Assembly (NCBI GenBank): GCA_024650095.1
Contig: JANKMV010000003.1
Coordinates: 1,762-23,469 of the forward strand
Source of the DNA: Bacillota bacterium
GTDB taxonomy: Bacteria > Bacillota > Dethiobacteria > Dethiobacterales > Dethiobacteraceae
Length of the DNA: 21,708 nucleotides
Reading direction: 5' to 3'
The notes under the pieces were generated by a model that saw nothing but the letters and a program-made list of their open reading frames with translations, had not been told where the DNA came from and made no database searches. The translations under genes and the position numbers were made by a program. Shown piece after piece: positions 18,401 to 20,646 of this stretch (position 1 is the first letter of the stretch; each line of letters begins with the position of its first letter).

Positions 18401-19830
18401 GTATCATTGGCGGAGCCGATGCCGCTTATGAGGGGATAACGGCCGGCGGCTCCATAGCGGTGACGGCCATGAGTCCGCTACTAATTCAGGAAAATGTAAC
18501 AGCTACTGGTCAAGTTACACTGTTTGCAGGGCATTCATCTATGCTAGATGACCTAGTGCTTGCCACAGGCACCGTCGTGCAAAGTTTAGCAAGTGCTGTC
18601 CACCTCTATGCGGGAGACCAAATTGTTGTGCCCCTGGGGGCTCGCATTCAAGCAGCGACAGCAGTGATGCTGGTGAGCGGATACGAGAACCTAGATGCGA
18701 AGAATACGTCTCTTACCGTGCTAGGTAAGATCCAGGCTGCGACCACCACACTTTGCGGTGGGGCAACTATGCAGGCTGTACTGAGGGATACCATGGGGTC
18801 GGTCACAATTATAGCTGCAGCAGCAGGCAGCAAAGTAGACATTAAGGTGGAATCCCTTGGGGGTGACCTGGTTGTAACCGGTGGGTCTGGGCGCGATCAT
18901 ATGCATGTTGATATGTCTACTGTAAGCGGAGGAGCATCCCGAAAAATTAACATTAACGGGAGTGGTGGCAATGATGAATATTATCTCTTGCTTGCTGCCC
19001 TTGGCCAGCAGAATATCTATACAATTTCTGGAGCGGGTACAGTAACAATGGAGACAACGCACAACGATGAGTCCCTCAATTTCTATCATGACCGTATTAC
19101 GCTCGATGCAGGACGAGGTGCCGAGACCCTTTATATAGACAGGACGCTTGTCTGTGTTCTACGTAATCTTGGCGGAGATAACCGATTCGATTTCTATGAT
19201 ACACCTTGCAAAATAATGCTTGAAACTGGCAACGGTAACGACAGCTTCCAGCTTGGCAAAATAACTCAGGCTACGGAGAGTGGCACCCGAACGACAGAGG
19301 GATGGTTATCAAGAGGAACAAGCCATGATTTAGAAATTAAGACGTCCGGTGGTAACAACAGCATTGTCATTTTATCAGCAAAAGCGCCTTTACGCATTGT
19401 AACTGGAGATGGCAATGATCTGTTCACAATTAAAGCTTTTATTGAAGAACTAGATAAAGGACAGCTACGAAAGTATGAGAACGCAGCCATTGTTTTAGAT
19501 GGTGGTGGAGGTAGTAACCAGCTGACGATGATCAAATCGGCTTACTTTGATCTCATTAAATTAGAAGCAGGCTCCCTAGTGGGTTCAGGATTTGATCTTA
19601 GCTTCAACAATATGGGTGAAGTGGGTATTGTCGCCTTTACCCCGGCTCAAGATGCCACAGATACCATTACGACAGGGCAGCTCATCAAATATAGTGTCAT
19701 CCAACTGGCGGAATCAAAAATACTATACGTGATGATCGCTATCCTAATTATCCTCGCAGCGCTCGTTGGTTACCTTAGCAAAAAGAAAAAACGTATTACT
19801 CCCACCAGTTCCACGGATGTAAGCATGTAA
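382..19830 (+). CDS. Giant secreted beta-solenoid adhesin-like protein, 6,482 aa, C-terminal membrane anchor
   Basis: One unbroken frame. The start is GTG at 382 with GGGAG at 373-377, only four bases away; TTG at 391, preceded directly by GGGAG, is an alternative that removes three residues and does not alter the signal peptide. Domains by residue: Sec signal peptide 1-35; Listeria-Bacteroides-type repeat about 45-117; Ig-like domain about 125-222; RTX-like glycine/aspartate stretch about 230-316; ~54-residue solenoid repeats ending AYIG, about 340-4110; basic helical segment about 4127-4186; mixed beta region with a Tyr/acid-rich stretch about 4474-4598; second solenoid of twelve IG-motif units about 4820-5980; RTX-like region about 6160-6410; membrane helix 6447-6465, KKKKR, 11-residue tail. 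Composition is dominated by A, V, G, I, T, S and N, with few Cys and Trp, as in bacterial giant adhesins and filamentous-haemagglutinin-like proteins. Likely role: cell-surface fibre for attachment or cell-cell contact (inference). No enzyme domain is seen. A strong terminator follows at 19930, so it is probably monocistronic. Confidence 0.95.
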   Translation: MGDLTVINKRIGRLFFVTLCFMILVISIFGSVVYAETTGDEDLLEITVTVSFIGGPDTVGEAPAAVTVVPATVVALPENTFVKENYNFIGWTNGTQLYVPGDAYEVLQNETFSAQWEEQVLMESEVLITDYTPLEDLFLLLNGDLIDLTALISAAVLPTTVEVTDGIDLLTIPIIDWVGTFDGTTPGSYTLTALWDVPVGYQVEDNSLEITINVIVEEAAEEEFAFFTLALDECTINGTDEDDIIIISSHDGGMRITVNGVEIIDPQLLNISKLVVNGGAGDDIIYLDITTKPAGLTELVILGGLGEDTISTQLACAQTMDLAGVTVLFKAEQVLFAPLGIAGEKLVIRANNLTVHAAPTGQSQLYATQNIKVVFTNVDIQVTGDFMVDATSYISNGQEVESEPAKSTVYEIVIDTLEPGSEQVVDTVVDGIDEALETVVNVAAITVAVELDTTIVSANNVSLQAITDMVMNTGSEIVPVTVTVADILASIIIKGDSYIQSLTDILCSAYASVKAVGDASSDLPLPLSLAVMVLDSQSEVMVMDTSKLSAGGNITLVADNIIEADNLALGAEQAQSGGFFAVTVVKQKAAATLKEQASVIGGANVTVSSMEKIKTQTLASSGNKVTASGGIDEEAPRGFSFDDLIIILTSLENPAQVDEAGNVKKLVDADTIAGIVSAQNESTNNFAKEDETTGEPSPQIVGAVAIAVVQAHNEAAIDTIGQLQISGLVSVLADAVINHIVEADASAVANSDEDTSDTELPFGMGVGVAVGIVHFKNDSFVGKKTKIGANGILVRATSGDNFVTVGAKAGYNKAAFGAGGAVAVTLYTGATRAYIADNATIQLTGNQATADMTVCASDNTITETLADASSQDESDTESDTEEDTSGDNTTGVGSGIAVSIFKNEVSSSVGKVTINGMLNHLIVSAISTGYNHSSATAGASGGIAIVPVVAVTVVYNYVGAKVEANTQPLIVVGDVLVQASGTRNTQTEANADAGGDDVAIGAAVAIALIDLVEEAYVNRSIGTQANPAHSIVVVAVGVNCHEVSAYAGRNGGQEDASDSTGDEEGSITSILDKITAAISALQESQNQTQQNTTNTAKEQKAGTTEGTLNFAASLALTVVDSRTSAAVGVTVPVTIYTGDLSLITRTNKDAIANANATATNGSSEKGVGAAAAIIRVIAVNQTNLGNGSTVHASGNVLMKTIMEVVEETVQNELGEDIVTMDEEHNYGVVAQSGAGGSVFSLAGAVALSFIETTSSVVASGTIEAGGDIDFGAHATQYIETMATAVAVKTIAGKSTKKRKNSNSGQSSGGIGIGASFAMANLQTAVAVKTAVGTVLKSARETKVKSSLTNRVTTTAEAGQDVVEDDEGDPAKLEADYEDLDGQYNKTSLDAAVAIAIINLTVESTLGASLDSQLVNITVGQGLLLEAESNSIIKTTSRAITEALNAAAGATVSLNLITQTVTAEMAGYADVVGAVVVCAKAYTVDESDAYATSKGVQIQRHAQKFGISIEDLLDGVGGDTATTASQRTLHNDDVSNATQTQTVNQTSGQTAGSSKISIAAAIAVSIIEHHVTAIVSGKIINASTILISADNENNFLTYATGVAVNNGNALAVAVAVAINNSKNYAVLGSTENISGDITVIATTLHNLSEGFRNKISAQAIAGSKAGTDGKFGAAGAVATLVSNAETKAYVLQNMTVATQGTFHIEAKEKSKLAVRAWGASLITKTTDGSGGSSGSTVGGIGAAFAILHANNQVLAYIGNGTTVLASAVTVHAIKEKVDHLDYEAVLTFDDLLNIFPSVDDLMAAITQQSSDSSTSVSMDTATITTIMDELNKQDLLLTVAEYINYIATNNYYVEAAGGSIASSATNAKFSGAGSFALMYFANVTSAYLGEGVTITLLTGSTELTHAMVIEANSDVNLKAIGGSVASGGDTSVGLTAIVINNNDETSAYVGKGATTTGFNEDLTISALAVQNYLTIAIGAAVADINGIAGIANVMLTGNKVLAYIGSDSTLEGVGNLTITAENSTYIFNIVGGISYGKEAGIGVSCLFLTYTNETEAYIGDGVWVKIGSGAITIDALANETIITVSANGAASQGSSLSVGPSLKIINAIVKAFIGSDATIEADKISIHANSHTYLLSITGSVSVSFGQGSIGAVADSFSFGKTVHAYIGAETDIVCGSEIELSAIANEQLISFVVGIAISKGVAGEGSASVHVFSSDIAAYLGDDVIINFDNAMATQLTIVAENNVELLIIAGGLAGSTGNTAVGISTAVITFNGLTQAYIGDGARVNASVVAVNSMTTEQVLVIVASGSVSSSVTVNGAIAVLVFEQETAAYIGKNATLNTTGGVNITADDVSDIVIIAGNIGVSGKVAVGAANITGVFNKLVTAYIGTDTAVFNNGNHPIYIEATNTEDILFVAIGLGGSGNVAVQGSIIVLVLEDTVTAFIAGNTNTTSAITTGGNIVLLAENSHDILNIAGSAVGSGTAAIGIASAITTFNGSTRAYIGEKANLVAGGNGAALLFYDGSVLGGKELTNGILLAARHTQLIENWVISGGGSGTVTVTGSVNVVVMQQKTEALVDEVATLTTSGHMLLLALDATTISNRVGTAGGAGTVSVGVSSDTIAFSKKVWARILDGASILSAKNIIVHANSKEAIHVIVAGVGGAGTVAINAAVSVIVMENDVVAYIGTKNGTENKHAMADADGSIVVLAEDDQSINVIAGSANGSGTVSAAAGSSVIVINNQTNASAGRHADVNAYGLLDVLFYTGEAGRKQTWYKGLLIGAYSVVHIEQIVFCASGSGAVAAAGAVSTLVSQSQTQAQIQSYARINQGNRQVHQQSVRVVAVNESSVDAIDGGAAGSLYVGIGAAAVVIVEDKQAIAAISEYASVYAKEDIDVIARTNNSIKTIVVSMGGAVVGVSGSAAVVTISDYTHAYVGASAFIEAGRDVLVAAYGVQSFNLNAGSLAGGAVGVGGAVVTLTVVANTLAIVYDNATIIALNTISFIANSTSNSSAIVAGAGIAGYAASGSVFVLVLNSTTQAMAGSSVLLHAGQELLIKAEDKSVVNGLAGGAAYGGSLGVGGAVDVILYRNTVTAGIGSFADVRAGFINIIAIADRTIIAKTAMLTAGNGAVSGSVIVISVGAATDGENTSKALQTGDGSNNTVSQTQTDINGAMQKSQVNVVDNENNREHINKANAALLAVSINLGSFFTGLNVSDKTTAFIGSGGTTTATTGDIIVKASEKTTIDALAGAVAAGQAALGGAVIVVTLHGTTESYLGGTIQSAGHLSVIAENTVQANKLVTIAGTGGPISLGGSVVILQVTGTAKAYVYGHITVMGMINVHATGTITTTDLKAYAGAVGGLGLGAAVAIVTIAGDVSAFMASGTNVTSADGISVKALSNVTTDVEALGAAAGVVAMGICIANVNITIFVTAYADHINVVKTGSFAISAAVISSVQVVCRAATGGIIASGSGAVARIEYKPVVTSYLSGDIHEATGKIAVQAIGFSSQLQATATGAAIAVGLTAGVSLADIIITPHVTAYIGSGSIDAANAIEVVAYYNLLVDENNQSTHGGTISAKACAGAAGALAGLHGAIANIVSNGTIRAYITEQTIIVSGDILVSAGGYQSLVSQGGGISLALGAAIGAVYVSVNNQMQVTAYIQNTDIETAEAITINAVLENIISAHAMGTAGGLLVAGGAQIADVWEKSAVHAYVSGNGNTLRSNANAITLLSHNGNTVSTRAEGCALAGFIAGGYTKTNAIIENSAKLTISSGITLWAFEDIMLFADSVNQVNTYSSASAVALGGSVNDVDAYAKIFNTTAVAVGASANLYANKNINIQAIAVQYYSAYATAIAGGFLAIGVARAQQDANSVISIAISDYATLIANGFIYLQTDSRGLPTGAVSVSHAIGGAGGAAADASVLSRLNTTVSSTISTGTGVEIRSNSNDVTLYATGIIGSRAYSKIKFTVAALSFLATVAKATNVIHANVILGNGTRIEGMHVIMHGEVAKVDSYVEAYSETASIVNTQSRPWAYLHTTAAGGVYGTNVTLIGVSKLGLYGTVNHLILRTYSYGYTAGGTGSIISTSENYVRVHGTVNIQNGAGEDVSVLKGKDIEIIATSPRESETVYVNVAEYKADTVVEYVLKAITKVMQVVEKVTQKVVKKLPWPLNKIVSWVVRTVVRTVTYIVNVLVEVILQSETDTILKGNYISQNNVILNGHIYYGANVPIAIIINEYGDVSGAPGLGYVKDEAAGTITLESFVSAATGSLNITSYMGRIAGNVVVYTNAIISEFTIINHSNYHLIINGLNLVANDSDTHSDYNFYCSTYDLVVTDATEIIEAPIISITSTKGKDIIFNGKISTYSATLIVLTEGNVYMNASAALEVNQVEIYAHDVGRAAQRIIVYLFLVENSTGADVKPQVIIHASGDIYASINVRRYIDNIAGDIDISQISLLDGARVVSIIGQGVVDVIFPRAALIVAEKMETSTSSTYTYEYYEIIQTPITDAIEAYWEYEKILIEDDLYLAVVYNEATGSYEYLYFTDADYTQPFIVPDGYRVITENDGDLDTYYLLSNEAQTGYRYVGGDNDGQEYEYDEDSIIIFDREQQQYYLVTTILVTIVADLPETITSFGSQITVYAVNGVYYIEEMQGNKVDISVTSTPATQNTLVIEGSVSAVNTLSIRTYHSGDILITGSVTTSGSLLEIVAAGIVEINGDGQIRGDLVNTDVYLESRAISTNKTASNRVDLAGKTIEIITVSGVGSSGNPIAVDSGIQGLSVTASAGDIDLVSYISPMYVNQIISSGLVALTSKQMILNAWDNTAANILAATLKLQVSEGGIGESTKFLLVNTMDAIDITASGSIYLKQLDKVAILENLSSLHGSVYFVAENNINVIYVSALASVYLESLHGAILDGRTDSSASIVANEITLVANNTIGTQTKDVTINIGEGMLTASAQGSIYLIQPNGDVKIALLESISGSIVFTAQGDIQIDTVRAKHDVFIQTAGSIDGVGDEEAVNIEACNLVLRANGAIGAMNRPLVIYITGTVGASAEYDIVIVSLGTEDITIASLISEQGNIYLTSIGNVTILEMQAGNIIVEGQNDVTIEMMVSAETNVYGLGNVVLTNVNTGNITVEGQGDVTIVTMLARETQVRGLGIVALTDVTAGNVIVEGQNDVTISVLIAESILVRSLGDVTGTEMRAKNFVDLKAVAIYSGGLPEESADIFAPIITLQANDNIGTAAQFVTLWQMENGTITVTAGDDIFIRSAGDVPLNVEELASHAGGIIFTAATTVTMNAVSALTDIAITVHDGNLHLLSIITKQKISIMVKRGSVIGEGELVANIFAQEMVITASDYVGSEERPLLTHTEFVSVLAGKDIELIDIAGDIVVKQLVSDAGQIHLQSAGTIYVAEVKSPLQVRLVANGGIYASGTDVNVTASDLYLYGPEGIGLAQMWLVIALQNEATLHAYANGSIYLAHVGGQIHVIMVESKNGDVWLTSTGDLLLENIVSQGLAALEVTAGGIYNHKIADGANIRASAIELQAQTEIGEKQAPLVTDVVGAATIKAYAATSIYLTNLSQVIHILDMQSSEGDIVVMTLGTIYIASMQAMQIEVSTDKAIYSENADLTNLSADNIYLQGFSIGERNHELSIETMLGNLYVTALEGVYIKGVQNSLRLGQIQVLDGPLVLLSEVSLLNGLTNEINIMANGIEIIVSNGDVGTKLNPITMDSVEGSLVQLSAAGSIYLNEMNGSLLIAQIFAGENAEITAAQDMLGLSSDTPNVVATQAVLIALEGNIGSPETPLTVSSSTISAFAKDFIHLKSSQAMDVTEMVAQEAIFLEAFNISGGGLATKHFEAMATNSLGSESEPFSITVQTVALQAGYGVYVSNTGDLRIENITARIVELEADSIKMLANTSPAIVAFALKLVVKTGIGEHEQAPFAVNVNRFTGQTAIGSIYFKNAKSIVVANIVAPTSVYLLISGSLTGNGLAVTTGKFIFNATSVDLIGSVKHIEGRSRGNVVYVNRGACIIGGADAAYEGITAGGSIAVTAMSPLLIQENVTATGQVTLFAGHSSMLDDLVLATGTVVQSLASAVHLYAGDQIVVPLGARIQAATAVMLVSGYENLDAKNTSLTVLGKIQAATTTLCGGATMQAVLRDTMGSVTIIAAAAGSKVDIKVESLGGDLVVTGGSGRDHMHVDMSTVSGGASRKININGSGGNDEYYLLLAALGQQNIYTISGAGTVTMETTHNDESLNFYHDRITLDAGRGAETLYIDRTLVCVLRNLGGDNRFDFYDTPCKIMLETGNGNDSFQLGKITQATESGTRTTEGWLSRGTSHDLEIKTSGGNNSIVILSAKAPLRIVTGDGNDLFTIKAFIEELDKGQLRKYENAAIVLDGGGGSNQLTMIKSAYFDLIKLEAGSLVGSGFDLSFNNMGEVGIVAFTPAQDATDTITTGQLIKYSVIQLAESKILYVMIAILIILAALVGYLSKKKKRITPTSSTDVSM
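514..735 (+). other. Listeria-Bacteroides (InlB B-like) repeat domain
   Basis: Residues about 45-118 have the hallmark pattern of this small beta-grasp fold: a starting beta strand (ITVTVSFIGG), then NYNFIGWTNGTQLYVPGDAY, ending in FSAQWEE. The F-x-GW and the closing AQW are diagnostic. Such repeats are common in secreted and surface proteins of Gram-positive bacteria. Only one copy is present. Confidence 0.7.
754..1050 (+). other. Bacterial Ig-like domain (group 4-like)
   Basis: Residues about 125-223 contain LPTTVEVTDG, a central PIIDWVGTFDGTTPGSYTLT, and a terminal ITINVIVEE strand followed by an acidic linker (EEAAEEE). This matches the usual LPxTVxVxxxDG...W...YDGxxPGTYxFxA layout of Ig-like domains in Bacillota surface proteins. 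It probably acts as a spacer at the N-terminus. Confidence 0.6.
1069..1329 (+). other. N-terminal RTX-like (calcium-binding-type) stretch
   Basis: Residues about 230-316 contain NGTDEDDIIII, then VNGGAGDDIIYLD at about residue 276 and GGLGEDTIS at about 303. These resemble the GGxGxDxUx nonapeptides of haemolysin-type calcium-binding repeats, but only two good turns are present, too few for a stable stand-alone parallel beta-roll. A related stretch appears at the C-terminus of the same protein. Confidence 0.55.
1399..6381 (+). repeat. First part of ~54-aa beta-solenoid array, loop-rich
   Basis: Residues about 340-2000 consist of degenerate units with the pattern x-V-x-A-x-G-N-I-x-V-x-A followed by G-x-G-x-A-V-A-V and x-A-x-V-G. 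In this part many units are interrupted by polar, acidic or helical loops of 15-80 residues. Examples are the ESDTESDTEEDTSGD stretch near 3000-3045, the SITSILDKITAAISALQESQ stretch near 3577-3636, and the DDLLNIFPSVDDLMAAI stretch near 5743-5793. The loops recur at the same point of the unit, just before the glycine-rich AVAV strand. DNA identity between units is low, so the array is old. Confidence 0.75.
6382..9783 (+). repeat. Regular ~54-aa solenoid repeats alternating as A/B pairs
   Basis: Successive AYIG-type motifs start at 6382, 6544, 6709, 6871, 7033, 7210, 7369, 7531, 7699 and 7873, a spacing of 159-177 bases (53-59 residues). Two unit types alternate. Type A reads roughly AENxxDIxxIAGxxxGSGxxAVGI and ends in ITxFN before the AYIG. 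Type B reads roughly ExILxVxxGxxGSGxVxVxGSI and ends in VLVxE. The pattern holds for about twenty units, giving a higher-order period of about 107 residues. Two units carry a ~16-20-residue insertion, at 7915-7980 and 8638-8710. Confidence 0.8.
9961..12720 (+). repeat. Last part of the ~54-aa solenoid array, decaying
   Basis: Residues about 3194-4113 continue the repeat (TTAFIGSGGT, ESYLGGTIQSAG, VTAYIGSGSIDA, VTAYIQNTDIET, VHAYVSGNGN), but the AYIG motif degenerates progressively. From about 11500 the two-type alternation is no longer recognisable. A polar loop rich in Gln, Asn and Asp (about 9796-9945) separates this part from the regular repeats before it. Confidence 0.65.
12760..12939 (+). 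other. Basic, predicted helical segment inside the beta-solenoid protein
   Basis: Residues about 4127-4186 break the beta-rich pattern. They run VVEYVLKAITKVMQVVEKV, then KKLPWPLNKIVSWVV, then further VVRTV and YIVNVLVEV runs. Hydrophobic residues recur with 3-4 spacing, Lys/Arg and Glu lie between them, and a Pro-Trp-Pro hinge divides two amphipathic helices. It separates the ~54-aa repeat array from the following regions. Its function is unknown; a membrane-interacting or oligomerisation hairpin is possible. Confidence 0.65.
12940..13800 (+). other. Non-repetitive beta-rich region of the giant protein
   Basis: Residues about 4187-4473 remain beta-strand-rich, with GxIxVxT-like runs (NNVILNGHIYYG, GSLNITSYMGRIAGNVVVYT, GKDIIFNGKISTYSATLIVL), but show no clear fixed period. 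It looks like a linker solenoid between the two main arrays. Confidence 0.5.
13801..14174 (+). other. Tyr- and acid-rich segment of the giant protein
   Basis: Residues about 4474-4598 are unlike the rest: TYTYEYYEII, EAYWEYEKILIEDDLYL, EYLYFTDADYTQPF, TYYLLSNEAQTGYRYVGGD and QEYEYDEDSIII. Tyr, Asp and Glu dominate, and the Ala/Gly-rich solenoid pattern is absent. It is probably a surface-exposed domain on the fibre. I recognise no family. Confidence 0.55.
14842..18300 (+). repeat. Second solenoid: twelve units marked by an IG...P motif
   Basis: Twelve [IVL]-G motifs, often followed by xxxxPL, start at 14851, 15139, 15427, 16039, 16393, 16669, 16963, 17245, 17476, 17707, 17905 and 18115. Each is usually followed within about 20 residues by a GSIYL-like strand (ASGSIYLKQ, AQGSIYLIQ, ANGSIYLAH, AAGSIYLNE, AIGSIYFKN). 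The layout resembles filamentous-haemagglutinin-type right-handed beta-helix repeats. Spacings in residues are 96, 96, 204, 118, 92, 98, 94, 77, 77, 66 and 70, shortening towards the C-terminus; the 204 contains an extra 108-residue block. Confidence 0.75.
15607..15930 (+). repeat. Three exact-length 36-aa tandem repeats
   Basis: Copies at 15607-15714, 15715-15822 and 15823-15930 are each 108 bases. They begin AGNIIVEGQNDVTI, TGNITVEGQGDVTI and AGNVIVEGQNDVTI, and each contains a central VxGLG/VRSLG element. Copies 1 and 3 share an 18-base identical stretch, catagtagagggtcagaa. The repeats sit between IG-motif units 3 and 4. Confidence 0.85.
18859..19600 (+). other. C-terminal RTX-like region
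   Basis: Residues about 6160-6406 contain scattered glycine-aspartate turns: TGGSGRDHMHVD (about 6166), NGSGGNDEYYL (about 6193), ETGNGNDSFQL (about 6281), TGDGNDLFTI (about 6341) and DGGGGSNQL (about 6373). Each is followed by a short beta strand, as in calcium-binding parallel beta-rolls, but the turns are separated by 30-90 residues rather than packed every 9 or 18. It probably caps the second solenoid; calcium binding is an inference. Confidence 0.5.
19720..19827 (+). other. C-terminal membrane anchor with KKKKR stop-transfer
   Basis: Residues 6447-6465 (ILYVMIAILIILAALVGYL) form a 19-residue hydrophobic helix followed by SKKKKR and the tail ITPTSSTDVSM. There is no LPxTG or related sortase motif before the helix, so this looks like a simple stop-transfer anchor with a short cytoplasmic tail rather than a cell-wall sorting signal. 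Confidence 0.8.
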
Positions 19831-19872
19831 AACAGATTGTTAACATAAAAAATATGGCAATAACAAAATATT

Positions 19873-19889
19873 TCCCTCGGAGTGAGGGA
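19873..19889. other. Small hairpin after the giant gene
   Basis: TCCCTC (19873-19878) and GAGGGA (19884-19889) can form a six-base-pair stem with a five-base loop, GGAGT. There is no T-run after it. The perfect 10-base palindrome ATAGATCTAT follows at 19891-19900. Together with the terminator hairpin downstream it makes a structured 3' end, perhaps protecting the mRNA. Confidence 0.4.
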
Positions 19890-19929
19890 GATAGATCTAT
19901 TATCTAAAATGAGTAGGACCTGCAAGGCG

Positions 19930-19980
19930 AAGGCTGATGCAAACGAACGCAAAACGATCGTATTGCATTAGCCTTTTTTT
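19930..19980 (+). terminator. Strong intrinsic terminator of the giant gene
   Basis: AAGGCTGATGCAA (19930-19942) pairs with TTGCATTAGCCTT (19963-19975): 13 pairs including one G-U. ACGA (19943-19946) and TCGT (19958-19961) can extend the stem with a one-base bulge. The T-run 19974-19980 follows immediately. It lies about 100 bases after the stop codon and separates the giant gene from the DUF1657 gene. Confidence 0.9.
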
Positions 19981-20013
19981 GTGCACAATGACACATGTTT
20001 CATAGAATTGTTG

Positions 20014-20028
20014 ATTATGGGAAATGTA
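20014..20028 (+). promoter_or_regulatory. Shared upstream element, copy 2
   Basis: ATTATGGGAAATGTA matches the element at 301-316 except for one missing A. It lies 37 bases before the DUF1657 start codon and downstream of the giant gene's terminator, a position suitable for a promoter or operator. No convincing -35/-10 pair for SigA or SigG was found in 19981-20065. Confidence 0.35.
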
Positions 20029-20065
20029 ATTGTGATTGTTTATTAAAGCAAAAGGAGAAATAAAA

Positions 20066-20269
20066 GTGACTGTAGATACACAGATGCAGCAAGTATTAGC
20101 AACGGCAAAGGGCGTGCAGGCGAGTTTTGAAACCTTTTCATTGCAAACTAAGGATGAAGCAGCAAAGCAAATGTATACCGAAGCTGCACAACAGCTACAA
20201 CTTGTTGTTGATGGGTTAGAAAAGCGAATGGAGCAAGTTGAAGAAGAGGAACCTCAATACCGTCAATAG
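20066..20269 (+). CDS. DUF1657 family small protein (67 aa)
   Basis: The start is GTG at 20066, chosen because AAGGAG (20052-20057) lies eight bases upstream and because MTVDTQMQQVLATAKGVQAS is the normal beginning of DUF1657 proteins. An upstream in-frame TTG at 20036 would add ten residues but has no ribosome site. The protein is soluble, all-helical and Gln/Glu-rich. It has the family pattern GxQASxETFxLQ...AKxxYxxxxQQLxxxVxxLxxR and ends EEEEPQYRQ, near the usual length of about 67-70. Its biochemical function is not established; the family is found in spore formers, often beside DUF421 and spoVA genes. Here it follows the giant gene's terminator, converges on the DUF4363 gene (14-base gap) and lies upstream of DUF421, whose C-terminus carries a related domain. 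Confidence 0.85.
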   Translation: MTVDTQMQQVLATAKGVQASFETFSLQTKDEAAKQMYTEAAQQLQLVVDGLEKRMEQVEEEEPQYRQ

Positions 20270-20283
20270 ATTTCGCATGCTTG

Positions 20284-20646
20284 TTAAAGTTCAAAAATAA
20301 CCTGAAGGCGATACAGAATCTCCTCTAACGTTGTATTAGCTTCCAATTCATCCTTTTGCTTTATTGCTTCTCGCAAGACAAGAGTTTTTACTTCTATTTC
20401 CTTATAGTCTTCTGCTTCACCTAAAAGTTGTAATTTCCATTTACGGTTTTTGTAGTGATTTTGGAAATTGCCAGTGTTGGTAAGGGCTTGCCGCCATTCT
20501 TGATTATTAATTTGCTGCTGTAACTCTATCACTGTACTAAATAGTACATCATCTTTTTCCGATTTAAAAACACTACAACCTGTTGTGATGAGTAGAAGTG
20601 CAACCAACACCATAGACAGCTTTAATGTACTTAATTTACGTATCAT
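20284..20646 (-). CDS. DUF4363 family protein, probable lipoprotein (120 aa)
   Basis: The start ATG at 20646-20644 is preceded by GGGAGG (20656-20651), four bases away. An in-frame ATG at 20658 overlaps that ribosome site and has none of its own, so the shorter form is preferred. The product begins MIRKLSTLKLSMVLVALLLI, then TTGCSVFKSEKDD. This is a signal peptide with a lipobox-like ITTGC; the -3 position is Thr rather than Leu/Val/Ile, so lipidation at Cys is probable but not certain. The remaining 95 residues are helical, with FSTVIELQQQINNQEWRQAL, W...LLGEAEDYKEIEVKTLVLREAI and a final LEEILYRLQVIFEL. This matches DUF4363, small exported proteins of Clostridia and Bacilli often next to DUF421 genes. 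It sits antisense between DUF1657 and DUF421, so read-through from either side would produce antisense RNA. Function unknown. Confidence 0.8.
   Translation of the reverse strand: MIRKLSTLKLSMVLVALLLITTGCSVFKSEKDDVLFSTVIELQQQINNQEWRQALTNTGNFQNHYKNRKWKLQLLGEAEDYKEIEVKTLVLREAIKQKDELEANTTLEEILYRLQVIFEL

Noticed and set aside
19600..19830. LPxTG-type sortase signal
   Set aside because: No such motif or close variant precedes the C-terminal hydrophobic helix.
20036..20065. Upstream TTG start for the DUF1657 gene
   Set aside because: No ribosome site; the GTG at 20066 has AAGGAG eight bases upstream and matches the family's usual N-terminus.
19981..20065. SigG- or SigF-type promoter before the DUF1657 gene
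   Set aside because: No pair of boxes with acceptable sequence and spacing could be found; only the shared GGGAAA element was reported.
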